NCBI RefSeq assembly: GCF_001586255.1
Contig: NZ_CP014544.1
Coordinates: 372,001-436,000 of the forward strand
Source: Zhongshania aliphaticivorans
GTDB taxonomy: Bacteria; Pseudomonadota; Gammaproteobacteria; Pseudomonadales; Spongiibacteraceae
Direction: 5' to 3'
Length of the DNA stretch: 64,000 nt
Numbering within the stretch: position 1 is the stretch's first letter; every line of letters starts with the position of its first letter. Positions 1 to 8,162 of this stretch are shown here, piece after piece. Below the pieces are notes generated by a model. That model was not told where the DNA came from, did not search any database, and saw only the letters and a program-made list of their open reading frames with translations. The translations under genes and the position numbers were made by a program.

Positions 1-620
1 TCCATCAGGTCTTTGGGGATGGCCGCCATGTTTAAGGCAATAAAAGGCTTGGTCGCCCTAGGGCTGTGGCGGTGGAGCGCTTGTGCGACGAGTTCCTTAC
101 CCGTGCCCGATTCACCGTTAATTAACACGGTGATATTGGACTGCGCCAAACGCCCAATGGCCCGAAATACTTCTTGCATAGCGGGTGCTTCACCGATGAT
201 TTCGGTGGTTTCCAGCGGTGCCTGCTCGGGCAGTAGATTGCGGTTTTTGTTGGCGTGTTGCAGTGCGCGCTGGGTGGTGGCAACCGCGTCGTCAACGTCA
301 AAGGGTTTGGGTAAATACTCGAAGGCGCCACCTTGGTAGGAGGCCACCGCGCTGTCTAAGTCGGAGTGCGCGGTGGTAATAATCACCGGTAAACCGGGGT
401 GGGCGGCAGTAATCCGCGACAATAATTTAAGGCCGTCGATACCGGGCATGCGAATATCGCTAATGATGGCATCGGGGACTTCAGATTCAAGTTCACTGAG
501 TAGGCCGTCGCCATTTTCAAAACAGCGGGTAATGATGCCTGCTTGGTTTAGGGCCTTTTCAAGTACCCAGCGTATCGATCGATCGTCGTCAGCTATCCAG
601 ACAGCATTTGTTTGGCTCAT
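1..620 (-). CDS. ntrC: Nitrogen regulation response regulator NtrC (3' part outside window)
   Basis: Sigma-54-dependent activator of nitrogen-regulated genes, phosphorylated by NtrB. About 206 N-terminal residues are visible; the rest of the AAA+ domain and the Fis-type HTH lie beyond base 1. The receiver domain (residues 5-120) has the acidic pair D11/D12 and phospho-acceptor D55 in SDIRMPG. The AAA+ domain begins near 140 with Walker A GESGTGKE at 169-176. The ATG at 620 overlaps the ntrB stop by one base (TAATG), so the pair is probably translationally coupled. This gene cannot be judged intact because the window cuts it. Confidence 0.96.
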   Translation of the reverse strand, partial: MSQTNAVWIADDDRSIRWVLEKALNQAGIITRCFENGDGLLSELESEVPDAIISDIRMPGIDGLKLLSRITAAHPGLPVIITTAHSDLDSAVASYQGGAFEYLPKPFDVDDAVATTQRALQHANKNRNLLPEQAPLETTEIIGEAPAMQEVFRAIGRLAQSNITVLINGESGTGKELVAQALHRHSPRATKPFIALNMAAIPKDLM

Positions 621-1693
621 TAGGCTTGCTCCAGCGGAATGTGTAGCGAGAAGGTGGTGTTACCGGGCTCACTGCTACATTCGATTAGTCCGTTATGATG
701 ATTAAGTATGGATTGTGCAATTGATAGGCCCAGTCCGGTGCCTTCGGCGCGGCCGCTGACCATGGGCAGAAAAATGGAGGCGCGCAGGTCTTGAGGTATA
801 CCTGGGCCGTTATCAATAATATCGACACTGCACACCAAACGGTGGCGATGGGTGCCAATGGTGAGCTGGCGCAGGGTGCGGGTGCGAATAATAATACTTG
901 GGTCGCTGTCTTCGTTGCTGTTTTGGCGCAATGCTTGTTGGGCGTTGCGGGTGACGTTTAAGAACGCCTGAATGAGTTGCTCCCGGTCGCCGAGAATGTC
1001 GGGAATACTCGGGTCGTAGTCGCGAATAATACGGATATAGCCCTCGCTTTCAGCTTCGACGAGCTGGCGTACTCGCTCTAAGACCTCGTGGATATTGGTC
1101 ATTTGTTTTTCTGGCGCGCGATGGGGGCCAAGCATGGTGTCAACCAAATTACGCAGCCGGTCGGCTTCTTCAATAATAATATTGGTGTAGTCGTGGAGTT
1201 TGGGATCGCTGAGTTCCCGGGCCAACAGTTGCGCCGCGCCGCGCAAGCCGCCAAGGGGATTTTTAACCTCGTGAGCAATGCCGCGAATCAAGGCCTGACT
1301 ATTTTGCTGTGACGACAATAAACCTTCTTCACGACTGATTCTAATCAGTCGATCTAGCGGCTGTAATTCTATGATTAATGAGGTGCGACGGTTTTCGGTA
1401 ACTGGAGTGACGGCGTAATCTACCGTGATTTCAATACCGGAGCGCAGGGTGAGCACGGTCTCGCGTTTGGTGTAAGCCTCGCAGTTGTTAATGGCGTCGA
1501 GTAATTTGACGAGGGTGTCTTCTTGCTCATGAAATAATTTGGTGATGGCTTCGCCATGAATACGTTGATCCGACACCGCCAATAGCGATTCTGCCGCGGG
1601 GTTGATGTAGCTCACGGTCAGGTTCGGCTCGACCAATAAAATGGCTGTTTTCAAATTGTCGAGGATTTGGTGGTGGATATTATTCGGGGGCAT
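620..1693 (-). CDS. ntrB: Nitrogen regulation sensor histidine kinase NtrB
   Basis: Cytoplasmic two-component kinase/phosphatase that controls NtrC in response to PII. It is 357 residues, the usual length, with no membrane segment. A PAS domain covers about 8-110. The HisKA helix carries H141 in the motif GIAHEVKNPLGG. The HATPase domain shows the N-box asparagine near 250, DNGPGI near 294-299 and GTGLGLS near 319-324. The kinase is preceded by its own sigma-54 promoter and NtrC-like boxes, so it is probably autoregulated by NtrC under nitrogen limitation. It forms an operon with ntrC downstream (one-base overlap). Confidence 0.96.
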   Translation of the reverse strand: MPPNNIHHQILDNLKTAILLVEPNLTVSYINPAAESLLAVSDQRIHGEAITKLFHEQEDTLVKLLDAINNCEAYTKRETVLTLRSGIEITVDYAVTPVTENRRTSLIIELQPLDRLIRISREEGLLSSQQNSQALIRGIAHEVKNPLGGLRGAAQLLARELSDPKLHDYTNIIIEEADRLRNLVDTMLGPHRAPEKQMTNIHEVLERVRQLVEAESEGYIRIIRDYDPSIPDILGDREQLIQAFLNVTRNAQQALRQNSNEDSDPSIIIRTRTLRQLTIGTHRHRLVCSVDIIDNGPGIPQDLRASIFLPMVSGRAEGTGLGLSIAQSILNHHNGLIECSSEPGNTTFSLHIPLEQA

Positions 1694-1726
1694 AGCGTCG
1701 CCAGTGTGTTCGTTGTGCTTAGCTCA

Positions 1727-1744
1727 AAGCAATTTCTAGGCCAA
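1727..1744 (-). promoter_or_regulatory. Sigma-54 (-24/-12) promoter of ntrBC
   Basis: On the minus strand the sequence TTGGCCTAGAAATTGCTT has GG and GC separated by exactly ten bases, as in the TTGGCAC-N5-TTGC consensus. The GC element (-12) is at 1729-1730 and the GG element (-24) at 1741-1742. The start would fall near 1717, about 24 bases before the ntrB ATG. This is inferred from the sequence only. Confidence 0.72.
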
Positions 1745-1804
1745 GCGGGTTGGGGTTGGCATTCGGGTAAAATTGACGGATTTCTTGGGCATAGTGCGAG
1801 TAGA

Positions 1805-1819
1805 GTCCCAATATAGTGC
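1805..1819. promoter_or_regulatory. Probable NtrC-binding site upstream of ntrB
   Basis: On the minus strand this reads GCACTATATTGGGAC, close to the NtrC enhancer consensus GCACCA-N3-TGGTGC. It lies about 95 bp upstream of the predicted ntrBC start, a normal enhancer distance. Confidence 0.55.
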
Positions 1820-1861
1820 AGTCTTCGTCGTTGCTGAGCGCGACATTATTGGACGCGCCTG

Positions 1862-1876
1862 CACCTAGTATAGGTG
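1862..1876. promoter_or_regulatory. Perfect 15-bp palindrome in the ntrB enhancer region
   Basis: CACCTAGTATAGGTG is a perfect inverted repeat between two NtrC-like boxes. Its half-sites CACC/GGTG resemble those of NtrC, but the centre spacing differs by two bases, so it may be a weak NtrC site or an operator for another protein. Confidence 0.35.
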
Positions 1877-1881
1877 ATCTG

Positions 1882-1896
1882 GCCCCATTATGGTGC
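1882..1896. promoter_or_regulatory. NtrC-binding site upstream of ntrB
   Basis: GCCCCATTATGGTGC matches GCACCA-N3-TGGTGC with a single mismatch. It sits about 170 bp upstream of the predicted sigma-54 start of ntrBC, directly after the DUF4124 gene. Confidence 0.62.
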
Positions 1897-1914
1897 GCAT
1901 TTTATGGATGGGGC

Positions 1915-2415
1915 TTAGTTGCCGGGGTGGTAGACCATAATGTCGACGGCATCCTTGCTAAGCGTTTTGCTGTTTTGGTCAATAAGGCTGACGCTAATGC
2001 GATGCGGGCCGCGACTGAGGCGGGGAATGGTGTGCTGGGTACTGCTGGAGCTGCTCAGGGTCTTGCCGTCTAGTTCAAAGACAATACGAAGCGATGGATC
2101 TACGGCGTCCTTGGTGGATGCGCGGACGGTAGTAGGAAGGCGACCATTGGCGATAATGGCGCCATTGGCTGGGCTTTGAATGGTAATTCGATTGCTGTGA
2201 GCTGCGGTGACTTTAGATGCCTGACGAGTTGGTGTGTCGCTGACTTCGGTCGCCGGGGTGGTGTTGATGGGAGGGAGTTCTACGGGGCTGCTGTTCTTTG
2301 GTGCTTTGTCGGAAAACACCGTATTGCCGTACTGGTCGGTAGAACGGTAAATCTCGGTGGCAAAGCTAAGGCTGGTAAACAGCGCGAAGCTAATTAGGAA
2401 TAGGTAGCGAGCCAT
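1915..2415 (-). CDS. DUF4124-domain periplasmic protein
   Basis: Small exported protein of unknown function, 166 residues. The N-terminus is a signal peptide (residues 1-19, ending SLSFA). It is followed by the DUF4124 signature, a short beta-rich segment EIYRSTDQYGNTVFSDKAP at about 21-39. A Ser/Thr/Pro-rich linker and a C-terminal beta-sandwich-like half follow (about 75-165). DUF4124 genes commonly sit between glnA and ntrBC in gammaproteobacteria, and that order is seen here. No catalytic motif is visible. A link to nitrogen metabolism is suggested only by position. Confidence 0.85.
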   Translation of the reverse strand: MARYLFLISFALFTSLSFATEIYRSTDQYGNTVFSDKAPKNSSPVELPPINTTPATEVSDTPTRQASKVTAAHSNRITIQSPANGAIIANGRLPTTVRASTKDAVDPSLRIVFELDGKTLSSSSSTQHTIPRLSRGPHRISVSLIDQNSKTLSKDAVDIMVYHPGN

Positions 2416-2517
2416 ACAGCACCTCGGTGTTTAAGGGTTCTATGATGTGGTGAAGTGCCTTGCAGTGCAAGCCTTACACTGCTTGTCAGTTGTAAATAGA
2501 CATAAGTGCGCAGGCAC

Positions 2518-2545
2518 AAAAAAGCCCGCATAAAGCGGGCTTTTT
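2518..2545 (-). terminator. Rho-independent terminator after glnA
   Basis: The stem GCCCGC (2524-2529) pairs with GCGGGC (2535-2540) around a five-base loop. It is flanked by A6 on one side and T5 on the other, so it can work in both directions. It lies 15 bases beyond the glnA stop and separates glnA from the DUF4124 gene. Confidence 0.85.
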
Positions 2546-2559
2546 AGGCGCAGTGTGGT

Positions 2560-3966
2560 TTAAACGCTGTAGTACATATCGAACTCAACGGGGTGAGTTG
2601 TCATGGCTAGGCGCTCAACTTCCTGAGACTTAAGGGCGATATAAGCATCGATAGTATCGTCGTCAAATACGCCGCCGGCAGTTAAGAATGAACGATCCGC
2701 ATCCAGTGCCTGCAGGGCCTGGTCTAGGCTAGAAGCAACGGTTGGGATTGATGCGGCTTCTTCAGCAGGCAGGTCGTACAGATCTTTATCCGCAGCGTCG
2801 CCGGGGTGGATCTTGTTTTGAATGCCGTCAAGACCAGCCATTAGCATTACCGCAAACGCGAGGTAAGGGTTAGCTGACGGGTCTGGGAAACGAACTTCAA
2901 CGCGACGCGCTTTGGGGTTTGGTACAAAAGGAATACGGATAGAGGCAGAGCGATTACGCGCTGAGTATGCCAGCATTACTGGTGCTTCAAAACCGGGAAC
3001 CAGACGCTTATACGAGTTGGTAGAGGCGTTGGTGAAGGCGTTAATAGCGCGGGCGTGCTTGATGATGCCGCCAATGTAGAACAGGGCGGTTTCAGACAGG
3101 CCGCCGTACACGTCACCGGCAAATAGATTGGTGCCGTCTTTGCTTAGAGACATGTGAACGTGCATGCCGCTGCCGTTGTCGCCAACGATAGGCTTAGGCA
3201 TAAATGTTGCGGTTTTGCCGTAGGCGTGGGCAACATTGTGTACGCAGTACTTGAGGATTTGTACTTCATCCGCTTTTTTAACGCAGGTGTTTGGGCCAAC
3301 GCCGATTTCACACTGACCAGCTGTGCCTACTTCGTGATGGTGTACTTCAATGGTCAGGCCCATATCGGTCATGGCATTACACATGGCGCCACGCAGGTCG
3401 TGGAGGCTGTCGACTGGTGGTACGGGGAAGTAGCCGCCTTTAACCCCTGGGCGATGGCCGGTGTTGCCTTCTTCAAAGTTGTCGCCTGATTTCCAAGCCG
3501 CTTCGTCAGAGGCAATCGCATAGCTAGCGCCTTCCATTGAAACTTTCCATTTAACATCGTCAAAAATGAAAAACTCGGGCTCGGGGCCAAACAGTGCGTT
3601 ATCGGCAATGCCAGATGCGCGCATATAGTCTTCGGCGCGTTGGGCGATAGAGCGTGGATCGCGGTTGTAGCCCTGCATAGTAGATGGCTCTACGATATTG
3701 CAGCGGATGATAATAGTAGATTCTTCGGTAAAGGGATCCAGGACTGATGCGGTGTCGTCAGGCATCAGGATCATGTCGGATTCGTTAATGCCCTTCCAGC
3801 CGGCAATGGATGAACCGTCAAACATTTTGCCGTCTTCAAAAAAGCTTACGTCGACTTCAGTGGCTGGAATGGTGACGTGTTGCTCTTTGCCCTTGGTATC
3901 GGTAAAGCGCATGTCCGCCCACTTCACGTCATTTTCGGCGATTAACTGCAGAGTGTTCTCTGACAT
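2560..3966 (-). CDS. glnA: Glutamine synthetase, type I
   Basis: Assimilates ammonium: glutamate + NH3 + ATP to glutamine; a cytoplasmic dodecamer. The 468-residue length fits the adenylylated GSI-beta class. The beta-Grasp N-domain covers about 15-100 (signature [15 protein letters not shown]), followed by the catalytic domain with the ATP-site segment [13 protein letters not shown] near 263 and NRSASIRIP near 340. The adenylylation tyrosine is in [10 protein letters not shown] near 397. The gene is monocistronic, ends at a strong terminator, and has a sigma-54 promoter with two NtrC boxes upstream. Control is therefore likely by NtrB/NtrC and by adenylylation. Confidence 0.98.
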   Translation of the reverse strand: MSENTLQLIAENDVKWADMRFTDTKGKEQHVTIPATEVDVSFFEDGKMFDGSSIAGWKGINESDMILMPDDTASVLDPFTEESTIIIRCNIVEPSTMQGYNRDPRSIAQRAEDYMRASGIADNALFGPEPEFFIFDDVKWKVSMEGASYAIASDEAAWKSGDNFEEGNTGHRPGVKGGYFPVPPVDSLHDLRGAMCNAMTDMGLTIEVHHHEVGTAGQCEIGVGPNTCVKKADEVQILKYCVHNVAHAYGKTATFMPKPIVGDNGSGMHVHMSLSKDGTNLFAGDVYGGLSETALFYIGGIIKHARAINAFTNASTNSYKRLVPGFEAPVMLAYSARNRSASIRIPFVPNPKARRVEVRFPDPSANPYLAFAVMLMAGLDGIQNKIHPGDAADKDLYDLPAEEAASIPTVASSLDQALQALDADRSFLTAGGVFDDDTIDAYIALKSQEVERLAMTTHPVEFDMYYSV

Positions 3967-4077
3967 TATGTTCGTCCTCCAGATAGAGAGAGTAAGATTG
4001 AATTCGGCATCGCCGAAGGGTTATCGATTATATTCGTATTGTATTGTGCAGCATAGCGGCACAATCTGCGAACTGAA

Positions 4078-4097
4078 AAGGCAAAAAACATGCCGGT
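4078..4097 (-). promoter_or_regulatory. Sigma-54 (-24/-12) promoter of glnA
   Basis: Minus-strand CCGGCATGTTTTTTGCCTTT has GG (4093-4094) and GC (4081-4082) ten bases apart, with the typical T-run before GC. The predicted start near 4070 gives a leader of about 100 bases before the glnA ATG. Confidence 0.72.
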
Positions 4098-4176
4098 TTT
4101 ATACTGTTTAATGGTGTTGCATTTAAAGGGTTTGCTATGATTTTGCTTAAACCTTGTGCGTGGTGGCAAAATAATT

Positions 4177-4191
4177 GCACTGTTATGGTGC
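4177..4191. promoter_or_regulatory. NtrC-binding site 1 upstream of glnA
   Basis: GCACTGTTATGGTGC matches GCACCA-N3-TGGTGC with two mismatches, both in the left half. It is centred about 114 bp upstream of the predicted sigma-54 start, similar to the enhancer distance of enteric glnA. Confidence 0.68.
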
Positions 4192-4206
4192 TTGCTCTGA
4201 GTTAGT

Positions 4207-4221
4207 GCGCCAACTTGGGGC
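4207..4221. promoter_or_regulatory. Weaker NtrC-binding site 2 upstream of glnA
   Basis: GCGCCAACTTGGGGC fits the 6-3-6 architecture of NtrC sites with two mismatches. It is centred 30 bp from site 1, close to three helical turns, as expected for cooperative NtrC dimers on one DNA face. Confidence 0.5.
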
Positions 4222-4233
4222 GAATTCCTTGGG

Positions 4234-4263
4234 CTGCCACCTGCGGGGTGGAGAGGGTATAAT
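4234..4263 (+). promoter_or_regulatory. Sigma-70 promoter of thiI
   Basis: A perfect -10 TATAAT is at 4258-4263, 31 bases before the thiI ATG. The -35 (CTGCCA, 18-bp spacing) is weak. The promoter lies next to the glnA NtrC boxes, so thiI and glnA share a divergent control region. Confidence 0.5.
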
Positions 4264-4293
4264 GCTTGGCCCCTCATCGTCGCGATTCTTTAA

Positions 4294-5748
4294 ATGAAAT
4301 TCCTCGTTAAATTATTTCCTGAAATCATCATCAAGAGTAAGCCTGTTCGTAAGAAGTTCACCAAACAGCTGCGTGACAATTTGCGTAAATTACTTCTGCC
4401 TCTAGATCCCAATTTGGAAATTATTCGTGATTGGGACCGAATAACCATCGAAACCGCCAGTCGGGATCCGGAGGTTTTGGCGGGCTTTGTTGCGGTGCTC
4501 AGTAATACGCCGGGTATTGCGCATATTGTTGAGGTGCTTGAATACCCGCTGGTGGACGTACACGATATTTTTGAAAAAACTCGGCTTGCCATTGGCGATA
4601 GTCTGCGTGGTAAAAGCTTTGTGGTGCGCTGCAAGCGGGTGGGTAGCCACGATTTTAACTCCAGTGAAGTTGAGCGCTATGTTGGGGGTGGTCTGAATCA
4701 GCACATTGAGTCAGCGGGCGTTGATTTGCACAATCCGGATGTAACTGTGCGTATTGAGGTACGTCAAGATCTTGTCTACATCGTTAATCGTCGTATAGAG
4801 GGTTTGGGTGGTTTTCCGCTAGGTACGATTGACGCTGCGGTATCTTTGATTTCTGGGGGCTTCGATTCGACGGTTTCCAGTTACCTGACCATGAAGCGGG
4901 GTATGCGCACCCATTTTTGCTTTTTTAATCTTGGTGGCCGCGAGCACGAGGTGGGGGTAAAAGAAGTTGCCTTGTATCTTTGGCTTAAATACGGCGCCTC
5001 TCACCGGGTGAAGTTTGTCAGTGTGCCGTTTGAGGATGTCGTCGGCGAGATTCTGAAAAATGTTGAGAACTCGCAAATGGGGGTCATCCTCAAGCGCATG
5101 ATGCTGCGTGCAGCCTCAGAGGTAGCGGCCCAGCTGGAAGTGTCTGCGCTCGTTACTGGCGAGGCGGTGGCCCAGGTTTCTAGTCAGACTTTGCAGAATC
5201 TTTCGGTAATCGATCAGGTCACCGACACCTTGGTGCTGCGTCCGCTGATTTGCGCCGACAAGTTAGACATCATTAATATCGCCGCCAAAATTGGCACCGA
5301 GGCCTTTGCGGCCAATATGCCAGAGTATTGCGGGGTGATTTCGGTTAAGCCTACCACTCGCGCTAAGCCTGAAAAAATTGCCGCCCAAGAGGCCAATTTC
5401 GATTTTGCTGTACTTGAGCGCGCCATAGCGTCTGCTAACTACATTAATATCGACGCGCTTGCCGACGAAGATTTGACGGTAGCCGCCGTCGAGTCTTTAC
5501 CTATACCGCTACCCGACGCGGTTATTGTCGATGTTCGTCACCCTGACGAGGTTGATCGTAAGCCTCTGAAATTGGCTACGAGCGAAGTACAGACCATTCC
5601 TTTTTACGAGTTGCACAGCCGTTTCGCGCAGCTGGACCAATCGCGCACCTATATGCTGTTTTGCGATAAAGGGGTGATGAGTCGTCTCCATGCTTCGCAT
5701 TTGGTGGAGCAGGGCTTTGAAAACGTAAAGGTGTATCGTCCGTCATGA
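4294..5748 (+). CDS. thiI: tRNA 4-thiouridine synthetase ThiI, with rhodanese domain
   Basis: Adenylates tRNA uridine 8 and transfers sulfur received from IscS; also serves thiamine thiazole formation in enterics. 484 residues: an N-terminal ferredoxin-like/THUMP region (about 1-165), a PP-loop ATPase with the motif SGGFDSTVSSY near 187-197, and a C-terminal rhodanese domain (about 400-484). The cysteine in PEYCGVISVKPTT is equivalent to E. coli C344, and the persulfide cysteine in MLFCDKG to C456, so the enzyme should be active. The next gene overlaps the stop by four bases (ATGA). Confidence 0.96.
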   Translation: MKFLVKLFPEIIIKSKPVRKKFTKQLRDNLRKLLLPLDPNLEIIRDWDRITIETASRDPEVLAGFVAVLSNTPGIAHIVEVLEYPLVDVHDIFEKTRLAIGDSLRGKSFVVRCKRVGSHDFNSSEVERYVGGGLNQHIESAGVDLHNPDVTVRIEVRQDLVYIVNRRIEGLGGFPLGTIDAAVSLISGGFDSTVSSYLTMKRGMRTHFCFFNLGGREHEVGVKEVALYLWLKYGASHRVKFVSVPFEDVVGEILKNVENSQMGVILKRMMLRAASEVAAQLEVSALVTGEAVAQVSSQTLQNLSVIDQVTDTLVLRPLICADKLDIINIAAKIGTEAFAANMPEYCGVISVKPTTRAKPEKIAAQEANFDFAVLERAIASANYINIDALADEDLTVAAVESLPIPLPDAVIVDVRHPDEVDRKPLKLATSEVQTIPFYELHSRFAQLDQSRTYMLFCDKGVMSRLHASHLVEQGFENVKVYRPS

Positions 5749-6173
5749 GCGAAGTAAATATAGAGCCCCTGTTTGACGTGTTGATTAAACCGCGCTGGGC
5801 CGATCAGGACAGCATGGGGCATATAAACCATGTGCAGTATTTCCGCTACCTTGAAGAAGCTAGGGTGGAATGGCTTGAACAAGCTGGCTTTGGTATGGGC
5901 GGTGGGGCACATGAGTTCGGCTTGATTATGGCCGCTGTCGGTTTGAATTTTCGCAGAGAGTGGCATCATCCTGGTCTGTTACGGGGTAAGGCTTGGGTGA
6001 TGCGCATTGGCAATAGCAGCTTCAGCTTAAAGCAGAGTCTGTATTCAGAGGATGGCAACGAGTTGGTGGCTGACGGCGAGTCGACGCTGGTTTGTGTCAA
6101 TCGCGAGCACCGACCAATACCCTTGCCGGAATCTGCTCGCGACCATCTACAGGCGCACTTATTGGCGCCTTAG
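5745..6173 (+). CDS. Acyl-CoA thioesterase, 4HBT hotdog family
   Basis: Predicted cytoplasmic acyl-CoA thioesterase of 142 residues, a single hotdog domain. The characteristic segment RWADQDSMGHINHVQYFRYL near 17-36 carries the D-x-M-G-H-x-N signature of 4-hydroxybenzoyl-CoA thioesterase relatives. The start overlaps thiI by four bases, so it is translated as the second gene of a two-gene operon. Its substrate cannot be told from sequence. The link with thiI is probably only transcriptional. Confidence 0.85.
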   Translation: MSEVNIEPLFDVLIKPRWADQDSMGHINHVQYFRYLEEARVEWLEQAGFGMGGGAHEFGLIMAAVGLNFRREWHHPGLLRGKAWVMRIGNSSFSLKQSLYSEDGNELVADGESTLVCVNREHRPIPLPESARDHLQAHLLAP

Positions 6174-6180
6174 GTGTGTT

Positions 6181-6633
6181 TTATTGGCTTGTTTGCTGCT
6201 CGGGCTTGCCCAGATTAAAGTTGTAAAGTTTAAAGCGCTGGTTTTCCAAGGTTAAAGTGGCAGTCATGACCGCGCTGCCGTGTTCGAAATGAACATTGCT
6301 GCTGTAGCTGAGTCGCGGCGGCTCGCTAAACAGTGATAGCGCCCCGCTCAAACGAGAAAACTGCAGTTCACCCATGCGTTGAAATTCACCCAAGCGAGCG
6401 TATTCCGCACATAATTTACGTAGCTGTTGGTCGTCAACCTGGGCGAGGGTGGCGGTGGCGAGTTGCGCTTTTAAATCTTCTGTCTGCCAGCTAGAAATGC
6501 TGACGAGGGCTGTTTTTAGATAACGCTCAGCGTTCTCGCTGTAGTGGTCTTCAACTTGGCCGCTGTAGTAATAAAGGCCGCCAAATAAAATCAGACTGGC
6601 AATAATAAAAATGTTTAAAAGCGGGTTGCGCAC
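6181..6633 (-). CDS. Membrane-anchored hypothetical protein
   Basis: 150 residues beginning with GTG, preceded by AGGA at suitable distance. One N-terminal hydrophobic segment (residues 6-24) anchors it in the inner membrane, and about 125 residues face the periplasm. The soluble part has an alpha-helical first half, then alternating beta-type residues ending in a Gln/Ser tail. I do not recognise the family. It starts 14 bases after the stop of the symporter gene and is convergent with the thioesterase gene, so it is probably co-transcribed with the symporter. Confidence 0.7.
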   Translation of the reverse strand: MRNPLLNIFIIASLILFGGLYYYSGQVEDHYSENAERYLKTALVSISSWQTEDLKAQLATATLAQVDDQQLRKLCAEYARLGEFQRMGELQFSRLSGALSLFSEPPRLSYSSNVHFEHGSAVMTATLTLENQRFKLYNFNLGKPEQQTSQ

Positions 6634-6647
6634 AGATTAGTTCCTGT

Positions 6648-7961
6648 TTAGATGAGTTTGAGACTGTTTAAGAAGACCAGCAAAATACCTGCTGGGGCGA
6701 TATAGCGCAGCGCTATTCGCCAGCCTTTGAATATCAGGCCTTCGCCCATATTTACTTCGGTCGCGGTGATGTTGGCTGGTAGCACCCAGCCGACAAATAG
6801 GGCAATTAATAAGCCGCCGATGGGGAGCATGATATTGGCGGTAATATAGTCAAGTGCATTAAATACGGCACCGTAGTGAATGCTCGCTAAGCCGCCGAGC
6901 CAGGCAATGCCGGCCAAGCCAAAGGTTGATAGCGATCGTTTAACGCCGTATTTTTCTAGCCAAGCTACGCCAGGCTCAATCAGCGAGATCGACGAGCTGA
7001 GGGCGGCAATGCTAACCAAGCTAAAAAAGATAGTGCCGAAAAACAGGCCGCCGTTCATATTGGCAAAGGCGATGGGCAGGGTGACAAACATCAGGCCGGG
7101 GCCTTGGCCGGGGGTGAGGCCATTGGCAAAGACTAGCGGGAACATGGCCATACCAGCGACCAGCGCAATAACGGTATCAAGGGCGGCGATGGTCAGTACG
7201 GTTTTGCCAATCGAGGTTTTGCCAGGAAAATAAGCGCCGTAGGCCATAATGGCGCCCATGCCTAAGCTCAGGGTAAAAAAGGCATGGCCCATGGCCACTA
7301 ATATGGCTTCGCCGGTTAGTTTGCTGAAGTCGGTGTCGAACATAAAGTGCAGGCCAGCGCTAAAGTCACCGTTTACCCAGCTGTAACCGAGCAGTAGTAG
7401 TAAAAAGCCAAACAGAATTGGCATGAGAATTTCTACGGCCTTACCAATACCCTTGGTAACCCCGCCAGCGACGACGCTCGCAGTAACGAGGGTGAACAGG
7501 CTATGCCAAATGGTCTGTTGAGTATTGTCGCTAAGCAGCTTGCTGAAGTTGGTTTCAATCTCGTCGGTCGAGGCGTCGCTGTAGAGGCCGGTTATGCTCT
7601 GTGCGACGTACTCTAGTGCCCAGCCCGCGACAACGCTGTAAAACATCATAATCATCAGGCCGGCGATAATGCCGACGGCGCCCACTGCGCCCCAGTATGA
7701 GGACTTGCCGGCTTCCCGGCCGAGCTTGCTCATGCTGTGCACCGGGTCGCTGCGCCCCGCGCGACCGACCATAATTTCTGCAATCATGACCGGAACGCCA
7801 ATCAATAATATGCAGCCAAGATAGACTAATACAAAGGCGCCACCACCGTACTCGCCGGTGATATAGGGGAATTTCCAAATATTGCCCAGGCCCACAGCAG
7901 AGCCCGTGGCGGCTAATATAAATGTCCAGCGGCTTTTCCAGGTCACATTTGCTGTGGTCAT
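6648..7961 (-). CDS. Sodium-dependent transporter, NSS/SNF family
   Basis: Inner-membrane Na+:amino-acid or amine symporter of the LeuT fold, 437 residues and about 11 hydrophobic segments. The NSS signature is at the N-terminus: GSAVGLGNIWKFPYITGEYG near 19-38, including the unwound TM1 site (AVGLGNIW). The open frame continues upstream to 8210, but that would run into typA. The ATG at 7961 starts exactly where family homology begins (MTTANVTWKSRW), so I use it. The substrate is not predictable. The small membrane-anchored protein downstream is probably in the same operon. Confidence 0.92.
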   Translation of the reverse strand: MTTANVTWKSRWTFILAATGSAVGLGNIWKFPYITGEYGGGAFVLVYLGCILLIGVPVMIAEIMVGRAGRSDPVHSMSKLGREAGKSSYWGAVGAVGIIAGLMIMMFYSVVAGWALEYVAQSITGLYSDASTDEIETNFSKLLSDNTQQTIWHSLFTLVTASVVAGGVTKGIGKAVEILMPILFGFLLLLLGYSWVNGDFSAGLHFMFDTDFSKLTGEAILVAMGHAFFTLSLGMGAIMAYGAYFPGKTSIGKTVLTIAALDTVIALVAGMAMFPLVFANGLTPGQGPGLMFVTLPIAFANMNGGLFFGTIFFSLVSIAALSSSISLIEPGVAWLEKYGVKRSLSTFGLAGIAWLGGLASIHYGAVFNALDYITANIMLPIGGLLIALFVGWVLPANITATEVNMGEGLIFKGWRIALRYIAPAGILLVFLNSLKLI

Positions 7962-8122
7962 TGCAGAGCTATCCGTAGGGAAGTGGGTAAAATACGCGTA
8001 GATTGATTGTAGCGGGTATCTGATGGATGCCCAAGACGTTGATTTTGTTCTTTTATTGCTAATTAGTATATTTTGCCAAGAAGATATGTGACTTCCTGCT
8101 GCTATGAGGGGCGGGCTTGTTG

Positions 8123-8128
8123 TATAAT
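8123..8128 (+). promoter_or_regulatory. -10 element of the typA promoter
   Basis: A perfect TATAAT, 34 bases before the typA ATG, in the 200-bp region divergent from the symporter gene. No strong -35 is visible. Confidence 0.5.
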
Positions 8129-8162
8129 GCGCGGCCATTTTATCCAACAACGAAGCCCCTCC

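Noticed and set aside
1694-1914. A 60-codon open stretch upstream of ntrB on the minus strand
   Set aside because: It has no start codon and coincides with the sigma-54 promoter and NtrC boxes. I treat it as the control region.
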